DNA of 64,000 nucleotides from Tubiluchus corallicola. Lineage: Eukaryota; Priapulida; Priapulimorpha; Priapulimorphida; Tubiluchidae. A program made the position numbers and the translations under genes. This document shows, in pieces, positions 1 through 12,018 of this stretch. Location: positions 184,001 through 248,000 of the forward strand of contig JAQGDQ010000041.1 of assembly GCA_030141605.1 (NCBI GenBank). The letters run 5' to 3'. Positions within the stretch are counted from its first letter, which is position 1. Each line of letters opens with the position of its first letter. The notes below the pieces were generated by a model. That model searched no databases, was not told where the DNA came from, and saw nothing but the letters and a program-made list of their open reading frames with translations.

Positions 1-365
1 ATTTGTGTGTACAGAAGTTTCAATCCAAAACTAAAAAAAACTTTTCCACACAACCTGCATGAGAAGCAAACTAATTATTGGACTGAAACCTGTCATTTTT
101 TAATAAATTAAATGTGAGAAACTAAGAATTGTTTATGGCATTCAATGCAAGCTAACTTTTACTCGCGTTCAATCATAACAGCAGGAAAAAACCTTAAAGA
201 AATTTACCGAATTGAAAAAGTGACTAAGTTGTCCTGTGACATAAAATCAGCCAAAGCCGCCATGTATCTGAAATGCCTGGAGCATGTGGCAAGTAAACTA
301 AACCATTCTAACTCCATATCCAAAAAATTAGTATGTATACACAAAGTAAGCAACAGGGTGCTCAC

Positions 366-3300
366 CATATCTGGGTCATTCCAATTTCCTGGTCCAGCTA
401 CTGGCTGCAGAACATTGGTCGCATTCTTATAGTAGTCTATAATGTCTAAAATACTTTCGTAACTATCTGATATATCATAGTACATCCTCCATAGATTACA
501 TGTGGCAGCTATAAGAGTATAATTGGGCTGAAAAAGAATTACATTTGGTGTATAAATAAATGATCAGTAAAGAATCAATGCTTTTGCAATAATTTAGCAA
601 TACTTATGATAAATATAATTACACTTTTATGTAGATTTAAGTGTGCAAGTAATTAACTAGGAATATGGTGGTCAAAAGCAATTCCACAAAGACCTATTTT
701 TATTAACTAAAATATCTGAAAACAATCTTCAGACTTATTATACAGAATACACTCAAGGAAAATATTATTAACACACTAAGAAATGCTGCTTTTTATTGCT
801 ACCCACAAGAATATGTTTCATGACTTTTATCAGTTCCATATGGAAGTGCCACACTTATTTTGGCCAAATCTGTTAAATGCCATTGCAATTACGGCAGGGG
901 TGGGCAAATAGACAGCTAAAGGCCTCCGAAAGTGCAATGAGCTCCTACAGCAAGGTTCGACAAAGGGCCCCCTTGAAAACTCACATATTTTCTGCATTTA
1001 AGAGTTTCTGAAGACATTTTGAATCTAAACGGAGAGTTTTGAATTTAAAAAGCTGAAATTCTGTTAAACAAATTTTTGGTTTTACGAAACAAGTAAACAG
1101 CAAAACAGACTTTATCCTTGGAATATTTTGCAATGTGGCCTTTATTCATTTTTGCTTTTAATACACAATGAAATTAAACTAAGTTGTTCAAGTCAATGTA
1201 CTCTTGTTAGCTGAACAAATTCTCAAAGACAATTATTATAAAATTATTAAAAAAATTTCAACACTAACAAATCCAGCAGTATATAAACTTCAACAGGAAA
1301 AGGTTACATTTTCCTCGACAGTGCTTTTAAATGCTGGAGTATGTATGTGTAACCAGGACTAGTACTATTTTGTAGCAGAGGCAGCTCAACAACAAAAACT
1401 ACAACTTGTACTGGGGAACTAAATGCCAAGTGCCTGTGGCATGCAGAGTGCTCCTGTTGTCCTAAACAAGTTACCATAAAGTAGTAAGGCAATTTGTTGC
1501 TATTATTATAGCAAACAGGCACTAAAAGAAACAAACTTGGTACTGAACTAAGGTCTAGAAAAAATTTCACTGTCTGGATTTGCCCAGTGTGTTGCCAGTT
1601 GCCCACCCTTGATTTACAATATTCATGTTATCAGGATCTAGGCATGCAGCTACATTATTATACATCTTACCGATATGCCCTCTGCTCGCTGATAATCAGG
1701 CCAGCTACAAGAATACTGTATAGGTCTACCCGTCATGTTCAAGTAATATCCCATCTCTTGATAACCTATAAAACAATAATTTTAATGAAAAAGATGTTAG
1801 GAATACTGAATTCTCATAATAATACATTTGTCCATTTTCTTATTATATACAATAAAAATATTAGCTTTGTACCTTTGTCCATAAGTCTCACTTCACTATA
1901 ACAACCATCTAACTTCAATGCGTCAACTTCCCACTTGGCAAATATATCTGCATCTTGTTTCAGGAAATACTGACTGCCTGGATAACCTGCACATGTTTTA
2001 GTTCCAAAATCTCCATAAATTCCCAACTTTAAACCTCGAGTGTGCATCTATAAAGTAGATATTTAAAACGGGAAAAGTGAACAAACATCTTCAAGAATGT
2101 TTATTGAATATGTCTTCAAATACAAGCTTTGTATTTACTTTTGAAAAGACAACATAATGCAAACAGGTATGCTGTTTCTGCATCTGTGTTCTTTGATTTA
2201 ACAGTTACGCAATCTATTTATTTTGGCCAGTATAAGATCCGTCACATGTATGGCAGAAAAACTGCTAAGAAAAAAGTATTGGCAAGCCTATTTTAAAAGC
2301 TACACTCTTTACTTTAAATCTAAGAACAAAGTATGAAAATCGGTACCAAGTACGACGAAGCAATTAAATACTTGTCATCACTCGGCTAATTCTACCATTC
2401 AAAGTGTGGCAATAATTGCAATACTGTTTATATTAACATCTTTTGTTGTCAAGCAGGATGAGTGGCATTTCAAGCCCAATTTGCCTACTTACAATATCAA
2501 ACTGGTGTGAAGGTGGTAAAAACAATAATGTAATATTAGTTTACCACTGATATCCGCTATTACAGTAGTTAGATATTATCACATATTTAATTTAGACTTA
2601 GTAGCAGTTTGATTTAGACAGTCTACTACATAGCATTACAATTTACATATAAATACGTGCATACAGCCTTGCCAAAAACAAATGCCTTTATAAATCTCAT
2701 AAAACAGTAAGCAAATATTTGAATACTACTGTGCCTGAGCTTGTCCATGTGTTGTAAACATAGCTTGCCTGAAGTATGTTTGCTGTAAGTCATAAATAGC
2801 TTTAAAATCCGAAGCAAAAATTTTATGAATACTAGCCTTGATAATAGTATATTATTCATACCTTATAATAGTAATATACAATATTTAATTTTTCTTACAT
2901 AATCTGACAAGAATTTAATGCCATGGGGGAACCGATCCGGATCAGCAACCAAGTTTCCAAATTCGTCTCTTTCTTTAGCAGCCCAACAGTCATCTATGCA
3001 GACAAATTCGTAACCAGCATCGCGATAACCTTCGGAAACCATCACATCAGCTACTTCCATAAACAACACTTCACTAAATACATACAAACATGTTTCAATC
3101 TTTCATGCTCAGTTATTCGTCATAACTGGGCGGGGTATTTACCATTTCAGGTGGGGTATATAGCCGAGTGGTACAGCATGTGTGATTTGTGACCAAAAGC
3201 TGATCAGTGAATGGATGTATTTTAGGTAACTACCTTCAACACTCGTTTTGAATATTTTTATATTTGCCATACTGATTCTGACTGTTTAGCCTCGTATAAG

Positions 3301-3886
3301 AAGGGCATATAGACATCCGAGCATATCTAAGACACCTCTGCCAGTTCAGTGGCTCATCTTGGAAGCTTAGTCTTGAAAAACAGCTAAGCTCTGGTTCCAC
3401 AAATGCCAATGCTAGATATATAATATAACAATGGCATATATTATACTACATGATATATATGTTCTTTATTTATTATAATGACGGGCAGTGGTGCTTCTTA
3501 TTACCATTACTTTTTAGAGCTTTGCACGAAAATTATTGTGCAAAGTAGCAATTGTTAATACACATTTCTTTTTCCTGACTGCAACCTATCAATGTCATTC
3601 TATAAACAATATTGTAGTCATGTGTACAATGCACAATAATATAATCTTTTAAACCAAAAGTTGATTTTATGGTGAACTACACTTCTAACAGCAGCAGTGA
3701 ACAGCTAATACTAACACAATCTAACCTGACACAATCCTTTGGTTGTTCTTTACAGTTGATGTTACACATAAAGCGTTCCCAATTCATCCATCCCATTGGC
3801 GGAGTTCTAGCTAGTCCGTTATTAATACACGATGCATATTCAGCTAACAAGATTAGCAAGGCGATCACTGATTTCAATTTTGCCAT
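366..3886 (-). CDS. NAGA: Alpha-N-acetylgalactosaminidase / alpha-galactosidase A family, 5' five exons (partial)
   Basis: A lysosomal glycoside hydrolase of family GH27 that removes terminal alpha-linked GalNAc or Gal from glycoconjugates. Coding exons on the minus strand are 3726-3886, 2899-3073, 1873-2047, 1671-1765 and 366-527, all with GT..AG borders and compatible phases (768 nt, 256 codons). The first exon has a hydrophobic signal peptide (about residues 1-20) and then the family signature RTPPMGW. Later exons carry CIDDCW, RFPHG and GLKLGIY. The nucleophile Asp is in KLDGCY, the acid/base Asp is in the YYDIS segment, and [10 protein letters not shown] closes exon 5. Sequons NMT, NYT and NAT are present. 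The specificity loop reads CSWPDY: Ser is the NAGA-type residue where GLA has Glu, but Asp replaces the Ala (NAGA) or Leu (GLA). The start ATG at 3886 is the one directly preceding the signal peptide. The C-terminal part of the barrel and the beta domain lie left of position 1. NAGA and GLA cannot be fully separated from this fragment. Confidence 0.92.
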
Positions 3887-4780
3887 TTCTAAAAGTAAAA
3901 TAACCCGTCAAAGATTGTTGTTCCTGTATGACAGCAATTAAGTGCACTGTCATACAGTGATACTGAAACTCTAATATAATGGTAAATTCTAAATTTAGGT
4001 TCAGAGACAGATTGTTATGATAAACAAAACACAATTCCTTCTAAAGACATAACAAAAGACAGTAGCCAGGAAAGGAAACAAAATATGAAGGGGTGATTAG
4101 TAGAGTTGATACAAAAAAGAAAGAGGGAAATTTTTCAGGACACAACAATAGCTTTGCCATTAACTAATACTTTTAAATATAAATATTTTTTTTCAAAATC
4201 ACGAAAGACAACGTCACACAAAAGAATACTACAATACTCCAACAAACACACTCAAATGCATCACCGAGCAATTAGACCAAGCGCAAACAGCATAACGTTC
4301 AAAGCTGCTGACACGTTCACAAATGTCATCAAGCTCATGAAACTTTTGTACAAATACTGATGGGGCAAAGGCCTGACAACCAAGAAATGTTCATTGATGC
4401 ATTTTTACCATTGCCACAGAGGAAACAGCATACCATGGCAACAAATGCAGCTTCTGCATAGTAGTACCACCAGATGTCAACATCTTATAAGTAGATCTAC
4501 AAGCACATTATGGCTGATGCACACTAAGATTTACCAAATGTCTGACTTTTCTGGGACTGTCACAGTTGATAGACTGCAGTGCTGGTCTACTTTTTTCTTA
4601 ATTATGTCATATTTTTCTATGCTCACCCAGAAATATTTTACTTGTAAATAGTGTCAGGTGTTTTAGCTTGAACATAATGTCATGGTTTACAGACATAGAT
4701 TTGCTATTGAGTTCTGAGTTCAGCACAGATGATACAAAGTTATTATTATCAGATAATTTCCATCTCACTTTCATGTACCA
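3887..4780. other. Upstream region of the NAGA-like gene, nothing recognised
   Basis: The 5' flank and presumed promoter of the minus-strand NAGA-like gene. I see only short open frames without family motifs, no convincing splice sites and no repeat structure. Confidence 0.4.
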
Positions 4781-4789
4781 CTTGAACAC

Positions 4790-5475
4790 TCGAATGTGGA
4801 TGGACAGTCATTGCAAACATCACCCGAAAGTTCTCACCCACCACCTAACTTATACACTTGACATTTTGCAAGCCAAACCAGGTTTTATAGCACTAAACAT
4901 TGCATTGTTCAAATTCTGTATATGCCCTTCCTACACTTTGGGAGGGGTAAAATATTTTCGTCAATGTCAATTTGTAGATAGATGACATTCTAATTCCATG
5001 GATTCGGCTGACATGCATTCTTCCACCACACCCTGGATTTTCCTCGCTCTGGGGGAGGAAGAGTCACTGCAGGCCATCACCCATCATCTAACATCTACAA
5101 TGATAAATGTAGAGAGGTGGATAAAACCTACCTTTTTATACTTTCAATTGTTTGAATCAGCCCTCACTCCCCCTGGGGGGAGGGAATAAAATTCTTTTGT
5201 AATTGTTGGATTGTTAATATATGACAGGTCAATGAAAATTCCTTGCACTAAGCTGACTCAAATTCCTGGGGGAGAGAAACTCATTGCAGGCTATTGCTAA
5301 AAAATTGTGATTCAATGTTCAACATCTACATAGGTTACACTTGACATTTTTAGGGACAAAACATTTTTGGGTATTTGTTCAAATCCTGGATGTGGACCCA
5401 CCCTCCCTCTGGGTAAATTTAAATATTTTTGTCCAAGCTGGATTGTCAAAAAGGTGACAGGTCACTCTAATTGCT
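4790..5475. repeat. Diverged tandem repeat, about three ~240-bp units
   Basis: Three degenerate units follow each other. The block 'gacaggtca' or its variants ('gatagatgaca', 'gacaggtcact') followed by 'ctaattcc'-like sequence recurs near 4978, 5219 and 5454. Each unit also has an ACTTGACATTTT-like or related stretch and a C-rich/G-rich palindrome-like block resembling CCCTCTGGGGGAG. Unit length is about 235-241 bp with substantial divergence, so this is an old tandem duplication and not coding. Confidence 0.5.
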
Positions 5476-5639
5476 AGCAGAGGGTGCATAATAGGAAGAG
5501 TGTGGTGATCCCTAGGATGCAATTTTGAGTCTACTCGCTCCCTGACACTGCATTGAACTGAAAAAGTTTGACAGTTTTAGCACCTCATAATCACTGTATT
5601 TTTGCACAAACTGAGCAATACCTCAAACAACATTACAGT

Positions 5640-6130
5640 TTGTTAATAAACTAATCATTGTATGTATGACGGAAATTCTTATGCACTGTTTTGTAAAAAG
5701 ATATTTTGATCTGTTTTAAATTGCACTCGGAAAAGCTTGTGCTCTTATTATTTATAGGACCATCATCCTATCCCTATCATAAGTCCCTATCAGCATTTAA
5801 AACAAAATTAAAATCACTAATATTAACCAGATATGAAATACCATCACACAAGTACGACAACATACACACAGAATTCATATATCCACGGCCATATTAATTA
5901 AATCATAGTTTTCTTCATTTTTTTGTGCACAGTTGTAAATATGTTTGATTTTATTCGTCGTTACTTTCCATTACTGCACAGTAGTTTAGATTGCACTGAT
6001 GCATTTGCATTCAGCAGTGTAAGTTTTTATTAACTAACACTGATTGATTATCTTTGTAAAGTTTTTATCAGTGATTATCAATGTATTTTAATGGCAAATA
6101 AAGATTATTAATATTATATATATATATCCT
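5640..6130 (+). mobile_element. Probable 3' end of a truncated non-LTR retrotransposon
   Basis: A short frame around 5750-5830 encodes SLSAFKTKLKSLIL. This resembles the S-x-F-K-x-K-L-K motif just before the stop codon of CR1/Jockey-type reverse transcriptases. It is followed by about 250 bp of AT-rich sequence ending in 'ggcaaataaagattattaa' and a TA-rich tail, as expected of an element 3' UTR. No reverse transcriptase core is present. The call depends on one short motif. Confidence 0.4.
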
Positions 6131-7140
6131 GGAATTGCTGTTACAGCTTTGTGTAATTGCTTGGACATGTTAACGAACTTAGTAACAATTGCTGCTGAAC
6201 ATTTTGATACTAATAATAATAATTAATATCATAATTTTATGGTATTCTGGTTTAAATATTTTTTCAATTTTTAATAGCCTCAGATAAACAGACCAAGAAA
6301 AACAGATTAACTGACTAATTAAATTAACAAGTATGCGTATTTGGAAAAGTACAGTACGTACAAACATCCCAGCAATTCCTAACTGGTTGTTATGATGATT
6401 AACTTTAAGCAAGCACTAAGACTAAATAATAAAGTAAATTGTTACAACGGTGGGACCGTGGTAATGGTACATGAAAAAACTCCCCATACTAGTTTATGGA
6501 TAACAACAGTTTATACTAACCGCAATGAAATAATTTTGTAAAAAAATACTAACTTGCAGCTTTAAACTCTATTATTTACAATGTTCTAGTTACTGAGTTT
6601 TGATCTGCAGTTTCTAAGTTACCCATAGTCAACAAAGACGCCAAGAGCCAACACATGAAACCTTTAGCTGGTGTCGTACTGACAAAGTGTAAAAAGGGTA
6701 AAAACGAAATTTATTACATATTTCGTTTTTGCGATTAGCGGCTATGCTGGCGGCATCAAACGGCGGACGATTAAAAACCTTTGAGCCGCGTATTGACTGC
6801 AATAATAATATTCTGAACTACACCAATAGTGTTGGCATACGCGCAGTTTTGATAAGACAAAATCGGTTTTGCGCTTTTAATAAAAGAAGAATATCTCAAA
6901 TAAAGGCAACTATTCGTTTAAAAAACTAAAAATATTTCATGAAAACGAAAAACAGTTGTAGCAGTAAGTTTGTATTATGTACTTGCAAATACTTCTTCAG
7001 TTTTCTTGTAAGTAAAATTTTACTGTTCTTCTAAGGAAAGATGCTAGCTGACTGCGTGATGGGCTGCCTACTGTGTAAAAAGGTAATGCCTTTTTAATGA
7101 TTTATTGATTTTTCTCTCCCTGTCTCTCTTAGAGAGAAAG
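6131..7140. other. No feature recognised; small CpG-richer patch
   Basis: AT-rich sequence without recognisable genes. Around 6720-6860 there is a locally CpG-richer patch with a short open frame starting GCTATGCTGGCGGC. It could be a promoter or first exon, but no downstream exon joins it convincingly. Confidence 0.3.
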
Positions 7141-7148
7141 AAGTGGAG

Positions 7149-7165
7149 GGAGAGAGAAAGAGAGG

Positions 7166-7219
<54 letters not shown>

Positions 7220-7343
7220 CAAATAGAAACAACCTCTGTTCATTGCAAAAACTAGCGACAGTTTCGCTGATGTAGAGACAAACAATTCACAAGAGTAGTG
7301 TTTCGCTAGTCTGATCACTACTGCAAGTTTCTTGGCAAGTTAC
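7149..7343 (-). repeat. (AG)n microsatellite joined to a ~132-bp dispersed repeat, copy A
   Basis: An (AG)n run at 7149-7217 continues into unique-looking sequence to 7343. The reverse complement of 7212-7343 matches 18286-18420 with only about three differences, and in both copies the same sequence abuts a (CT)n tract on the same side. This marks a recently moved or duplicated element with a microsatellite tail. Confidence 0.8.
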
Positions 7344-7347
7344 TAAG

Positions 7348-7381
<34 letters not shown>

Positions 7382-9050
7382 GTCCTTCTTTTCCTTTTGT
7401 TGAAGGTTCTGCCATTTGTTTCTTGGTCGTTTTACTCCAATGCAAGGTGGCGAATTTGGCACATTAAAAATTGCACACATTTACATGTCCTGCAATGAAT
7501 CTATATATATAATTACACATATATTATATTGTAGGTCTGTATATAAATAATGCGCACATGCACGCACGCACACAACAAGTAATTGCATACTGTGCCTCCT
7601 ATATACAGTAGTAGAGATGAGTAGGACTGAACCGCCAGCCTAAGGCATCGTAACGTCTTGATACACCTATGCACACACACTCATATACATGTATGGTGTA
7701 TGCATTATTAGATACAGAGATGAAGCTGATCCTATATATTTAACAATATAAACTGATTGCCCTTAGCACCTAGGCCTATTAAACCAATTAATTTAAGCCA
7801 TCAATAAATAAAGTATTTGTCAAGACTTAGTCTGTGGATTTAACCACAGGTGTTTTATTAGTACGCTTCTGCAAGTACATTTTTTACACATAAACAAACT
7901 GTATTCAATGAACATTTATTTTGACATAAACCTTATTGAATCTTAAAGAATTAGGCTAAATGTAAGTGATGTTTACACATGACATATAAGGTGTTATGAC
8001 CTGTCTGCAGATTCTAATTTATGCGCCAGGTTGGCTTCTCACCTGAATTCTGTAACTTGATTTTGACCTAGTTAGTTGGTTGTTATAGAGGTGGAAGTAA
8101 TGTCGGCTGCTCAGGGTGACAGCTCTGATGTTTTGTTTTGTTATACTTTGTTCACTGACAATAAAAAAAAGGAGTAATATCGTAATAATGTGATTTTATA
8201 ACCAACTCCAACTCATAACAAAGGCCAATGTATGATTATGTGTTTTTAAACATCGTTTAATTTAGAATTAACAAAACATGCAGATGCTTAGATTTTTCTG
8301 GAAAAATTATTTTGCTCTTCTAAAAAAATCGATTTTTTTCTTTGAAAGGTATTACACATGAAAGTCAATATTTCTTCAACCTAGATTTCCTGATAGAGGC
8401 ATATTAAATTGGAATGTTTTTTTAGAAAAAACATTTCTCATGAAATAGAATACTACGAGAGGTAGGTGTTTGCAAACTTTCTTTATGATCAACTTTCTTA
8501 ACCTCTTTTGTAAATAAGACGATTAATTTTTATGAGGTATGAGTATAATAGTTTTTATTTTAACTACTAATTTTTCTTAGTGCCTTATGCTTGCTTTAAA
8601 TAATATTCAAAAATGTAACAGCTACTATAAATCGCCAAACACAGATGTAGGTCTTGCAGTCTTTGCTTAGTGTACAAAATATTTAACTTGTAACAAAAGG
8701 TACAAAACTGTGTTATAATTAGCATTTTGTTATAATTACCTGGTTGCATCCTCGGGAAATTCAAATAGATATTTTTATTTGTGTTTTTGCAACTTACTGC
8801 TGAGCAATTTATGAGCACCTGTCGACCGGCCTGGTTTTCGTAACTTCCTTATTCGAAACTTTGCCCAAAGCAACCATACTTAGTGTAGAACTCGGAGTAC
8901 GCCACTAGCCGAAGTAGCATGCGCTAAATTTGCAGAATGCCGTACAAGTAGGCAACGGAGTTTAGCATTTATTGCTAGATTTACCATAAGCAAACAAGTT
9001 TACAATGATAGTTTACACAGAAAGCATTAAATTAACACAAAATCTGACAC
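7344..9050. other. Intergenic, (CA)n microsatellite at 7350-7378
   Basis: Apart from a 29-bp (CA)n run, I see no coding potential, repeat or RNA gene that I can support. Open frames here are short and lack motifs. Confidence 0.4.
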
Positions 9051-9059
9051 AGAAAACAT

Positions 9060-9400
9060 TCATACAAAATTATAATTTTTATTGAGGTTACTGGTATGCC
9101 TCTGGACAGCACCAGGAAAAAATCTTGTATAGGTGCTGCCCAGATTAATGGGTTAATTTGAAATTTGAGAAACAAAACAGAAATGCATTACATGATCTCA
9201 CACACTCATTCACAAACTTTCTTCTAGAATGAGGACAAAGTACAGAAACGTAGGCAAATTTGTATGATTTAAGATTCTTTCTCTAGTTTCTTTACTTCTC
9301 TAATTTATGAATTGACACTGAGATTTTAATGCTTTCAGATAATTTATTCCAAGTTATAGGGCCAATTTCTGGCGACTTCTCTCACTCTTTTAACTTTACA
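9060..9400 (-). mobile_element. Possible decayed 3' end of a non-LTR retrotransposon
   Basis: On the minus strand, 9290-9375 reads IGPITWNKLSESIK. This resembles the G-x-x-x-W-N-x-L-P-x-x-I-K block near the C terminus of CR1/Jockey reverse transcriptases. About 200 bp of noncoding sequence follows, with CAATAAA near 9070-9080. It is heavily decayed and supported by one motif only. Confidence 0.3.
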
Positions 9401-9837
9401 TTGAGAAATTTGTCAAATTTTTAAAAATCTGTGAACGTTTCTTCTTAATTTTCTCAAGAATTGTGCTTGCTGGCTAAGTTGCAAACTGACATCAATAAAA
9501 AGTGCATGTATTTTGTTCACGTAGTGAAACGGATCACCTGTCTGTGAAGCGAGACAAAATTTAAAAAAAAACATTAATTTTAACCAGATGTTTAAATAGC
9601 CTAAAGAGAGGGCTTATTTCACTTCAAAAAGATTAATCTCGAAGCCAAATTTAATATTGCTCGTTCAACTAGGTCAGAATAAGATTCTTTTATTTTATCA
9701 GATGACAGATGTGTAATAAATTGTAAAACGTATTGAGATTTTCTATTATTATTAATATCGCTAAATAAACAAGGACAGCGTACGCTGCCGCTATGGTTAA
9801 TGACTCATTTCGTGGCCTGTGTCTTTGTCTTAGTGGA

Positions 9838-9935
9838 CATCCCATATAGGATGCGCCCTACTTGTGTTTCCCACATACGACGCGTCTCACTTGGGCTAAC
9901 CCATGTACGGCAATTGTCCTACTTCGGCTAGTGTC
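9838..9935. repeat. Three imperfect ~31-bp tandem repeats
   Basis: Three successive units each begin with CCCAYRTA-like sequence (catataggatgcg, cacatacgacgcg, catgtacggcaat) and end with a 'ctacttgtg/ctcacttggg/ctacttcgg' block. The repeat is short, diverged and noncoding. Confidence 0.4.
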
Positions 9936-10896
9936 CTACTCCGCTCCCGACACTTCAAAGTGCTTGCATAGCTCATGGCGCGATCAGGAAAACTCTGTGT
10001 TGTGTAATACTTTTTTAAAATGGTTTTTTAACCATTGACGATGTAATTAACTACGGGAGGCCACTTACTCACTTAAAAACTAAGATGCCATAACGTAGTT
10101 ACTAGATGACCTAACGGTTCATTGACTCCTCTTTACCTTTTCCAAGATCAGCACAACCAAGCAGATATTTTCTTCTGACGTCATTTTATGGTCATTCCTG
10201 GTTCTGCTTACAAGTATCACCTTTCCCATTACTTACATTTCCTTGTAACAGCTATATATTTTTCTTGATTCTGTCTTTTCTCCAAATGCTCTTACTAATC
10301 GTTCAAGAGTATTTATTTGTTGTTTTAATACTAGTAGTAGTAATAGTATACTAATACTAATAGTCTCTATCCGTACATTATACTTATTTATTATTATTTC
10401 CAATTTCTCACAACTTAATGCATGTTCTGTTGCATCTTTGTGAATCCTGGACTTAGGACGTAATAAATCTTCCCATTTATACCCTATATCTGCAAGACTG
10501 CTCTCTCTGATATATCGTTTTTCATATTTCTCACCATCAAGAAATCTTAATTTTGTCATTTTCTTGCTTTACCTTTATGTTCTTGTAGTATTTCTTGGTT
10601 TATGGTTTTTTATTTCTCTTTTCCATGTTGATTTTTTAATTTCTCCATTTTTTATTTGCTCGGTGTTATCTTTCATTCTATATTGCTCTCACTTGTTTCT
10701 GGATACTAACAATTTTTATATTTATGCTCTTTTTTCTTGCTCAGTTACTACTTGTTTTGCTAATCTGTTTACATCTGAGTTCATCAATGAATAATGGAAC
10801 ATTGCCTTTTTATAGTCAACCCATTTTTCATAGGCCACGAACCTATTTCTGCTACCATGCCTTAGTATGGAGTGCTAATTTTTTTTTCAGAATTCT

Positions 10897-11770
10897 TGTA
10901 AAGTCACTAACAGGAAACATCAAAACCGCACAAATTTAGGCAAAATAAACTATTTTATTGAAAACAGTAAAGAAGTTTCGTAACAGCAGACTCATCAGCT
11001 AAAGATGATAATGTCAGCTATCAGATAGCTGGCTTACAGCAGAGAAGCCCAGATTCCGCCGAGGCTAACAGTTAAGTAGTAATGCCTATGTCATAAGTAA
11101 GATACCTAAAGTGACAGAGAGGAGTGTTGGCACAATTAAAGCCATGGTGCTCTTACACTCCTTCATCCTTATGAAAGAAAGTATGAAATACTTTTGTCAC
11201 TGTTAATTTAATTGATCTGAGCCACAGAAGATGGCAGTACCATGAAACAATTTCTTTAACTGTTTACCTGATTCATAAGTGATGCCAATAGCAACTACTT
11301 ACAATTTGGTTTCCATTATAGAACATAAGTGGTACCACCGAGTTACTATAAGCATCAGTATGCTAGCATGCATCCATGCAAGAGGTGCTAGATATTTATA
11401 GAAATGAAGCCGGCTTTTACATGGCCAAGCATAAATTGTTAGTCACACAGATAAATACATTTAATTACAATTTAAATACAATTAAATCGTAAGCCAGTAA
11501 TCAAATAAATACGACATTCAGGACACATTATGTCTGTCAAAATATTATACTAAATGTATCATCTGCAGAATGTATACCAGCAGAGTATCATATAGTCATT
11601 ATCAAAGTCATTAGCCATTATTTCATCTGTAAATAAATACTCATCAATTAACATCATTAGCAAAGCATCGACAAACAATTACTCACAACTAACACATCAT
11701 TACTGATGCGTCTGTTGCTATGAAACTTCTTTACTGTTTTCAATAAAATAGTTTATTTTGCCTAAAAAAT
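10897..11770. mobile_element. Foldback (inverted-repeat) element, copy 1
   Basis: The left arm (about 10934-11000, beginning TTTAGGCAAAATAAACTATT) is almost perfectly repeated in inverse orientation at about 11704-11766, giving arms of about 63 bp around a ~700-bp noncoding interior. No transposase frame is visible. This looks like a nonautonomous terminal-inverted-repeat or foldback element lying within the decayed retrotransposon. Confidence 0.65.
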
Positions 11771-12018
11771 GTAAAGTTACTAACAGGAAACATCAAAACT
11801 GCACAGATTTAGGTGAAATAAGCTATTTTATTGAAAACATTAAAGAAGTTTCATAGCAACAGACTCATCAGATAAAGGTGGTAATGTTACAGCTGGCGTA
11901 CAACCGGGAAGCCCAGATTGGGCAGAGGCTAACAGTTAAGTAGTAATGCCTATGTTACAAATAGGATGCACCCAAAGTGAAAGTGCTGGCACAGTTGAAG
12001 CCATAGTGCTCTTACATT
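11771..12018. mobile_element. Foldback element, truncated second copy in tandem
   Basis: Starting immediately after the right arm of copy 1, the sequence from GTAAAGTTACTAACAGGAAA through the 'ccatagtgctcttaca' block repeats 10899-11157 with moderate divergence (period about 871 bp), including the flank left of the inverted arm. It then stops abruptly and retrotransposon sequence resumes. Confidence 0.65.

Noticed and set aside
204-365. Continuation of the last NAGA-like exon to the left
   Set aside because: After GTGAGC at 365 the translation no longer matches the family; it is intron.
3155-3185. A-box-like TAGCCGAGTGG suggesting a tRNA gene or SINE
   Set aside because: No B box at the proper distance and no cloverleaf could be drawn.
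6729-6929. 66-codon open frame in a CpG-richer patch as a possible FANCB-like first exon
   Set aside because: No similarity to the FANCB N terminus and no donor producing a join; kept only as a note.
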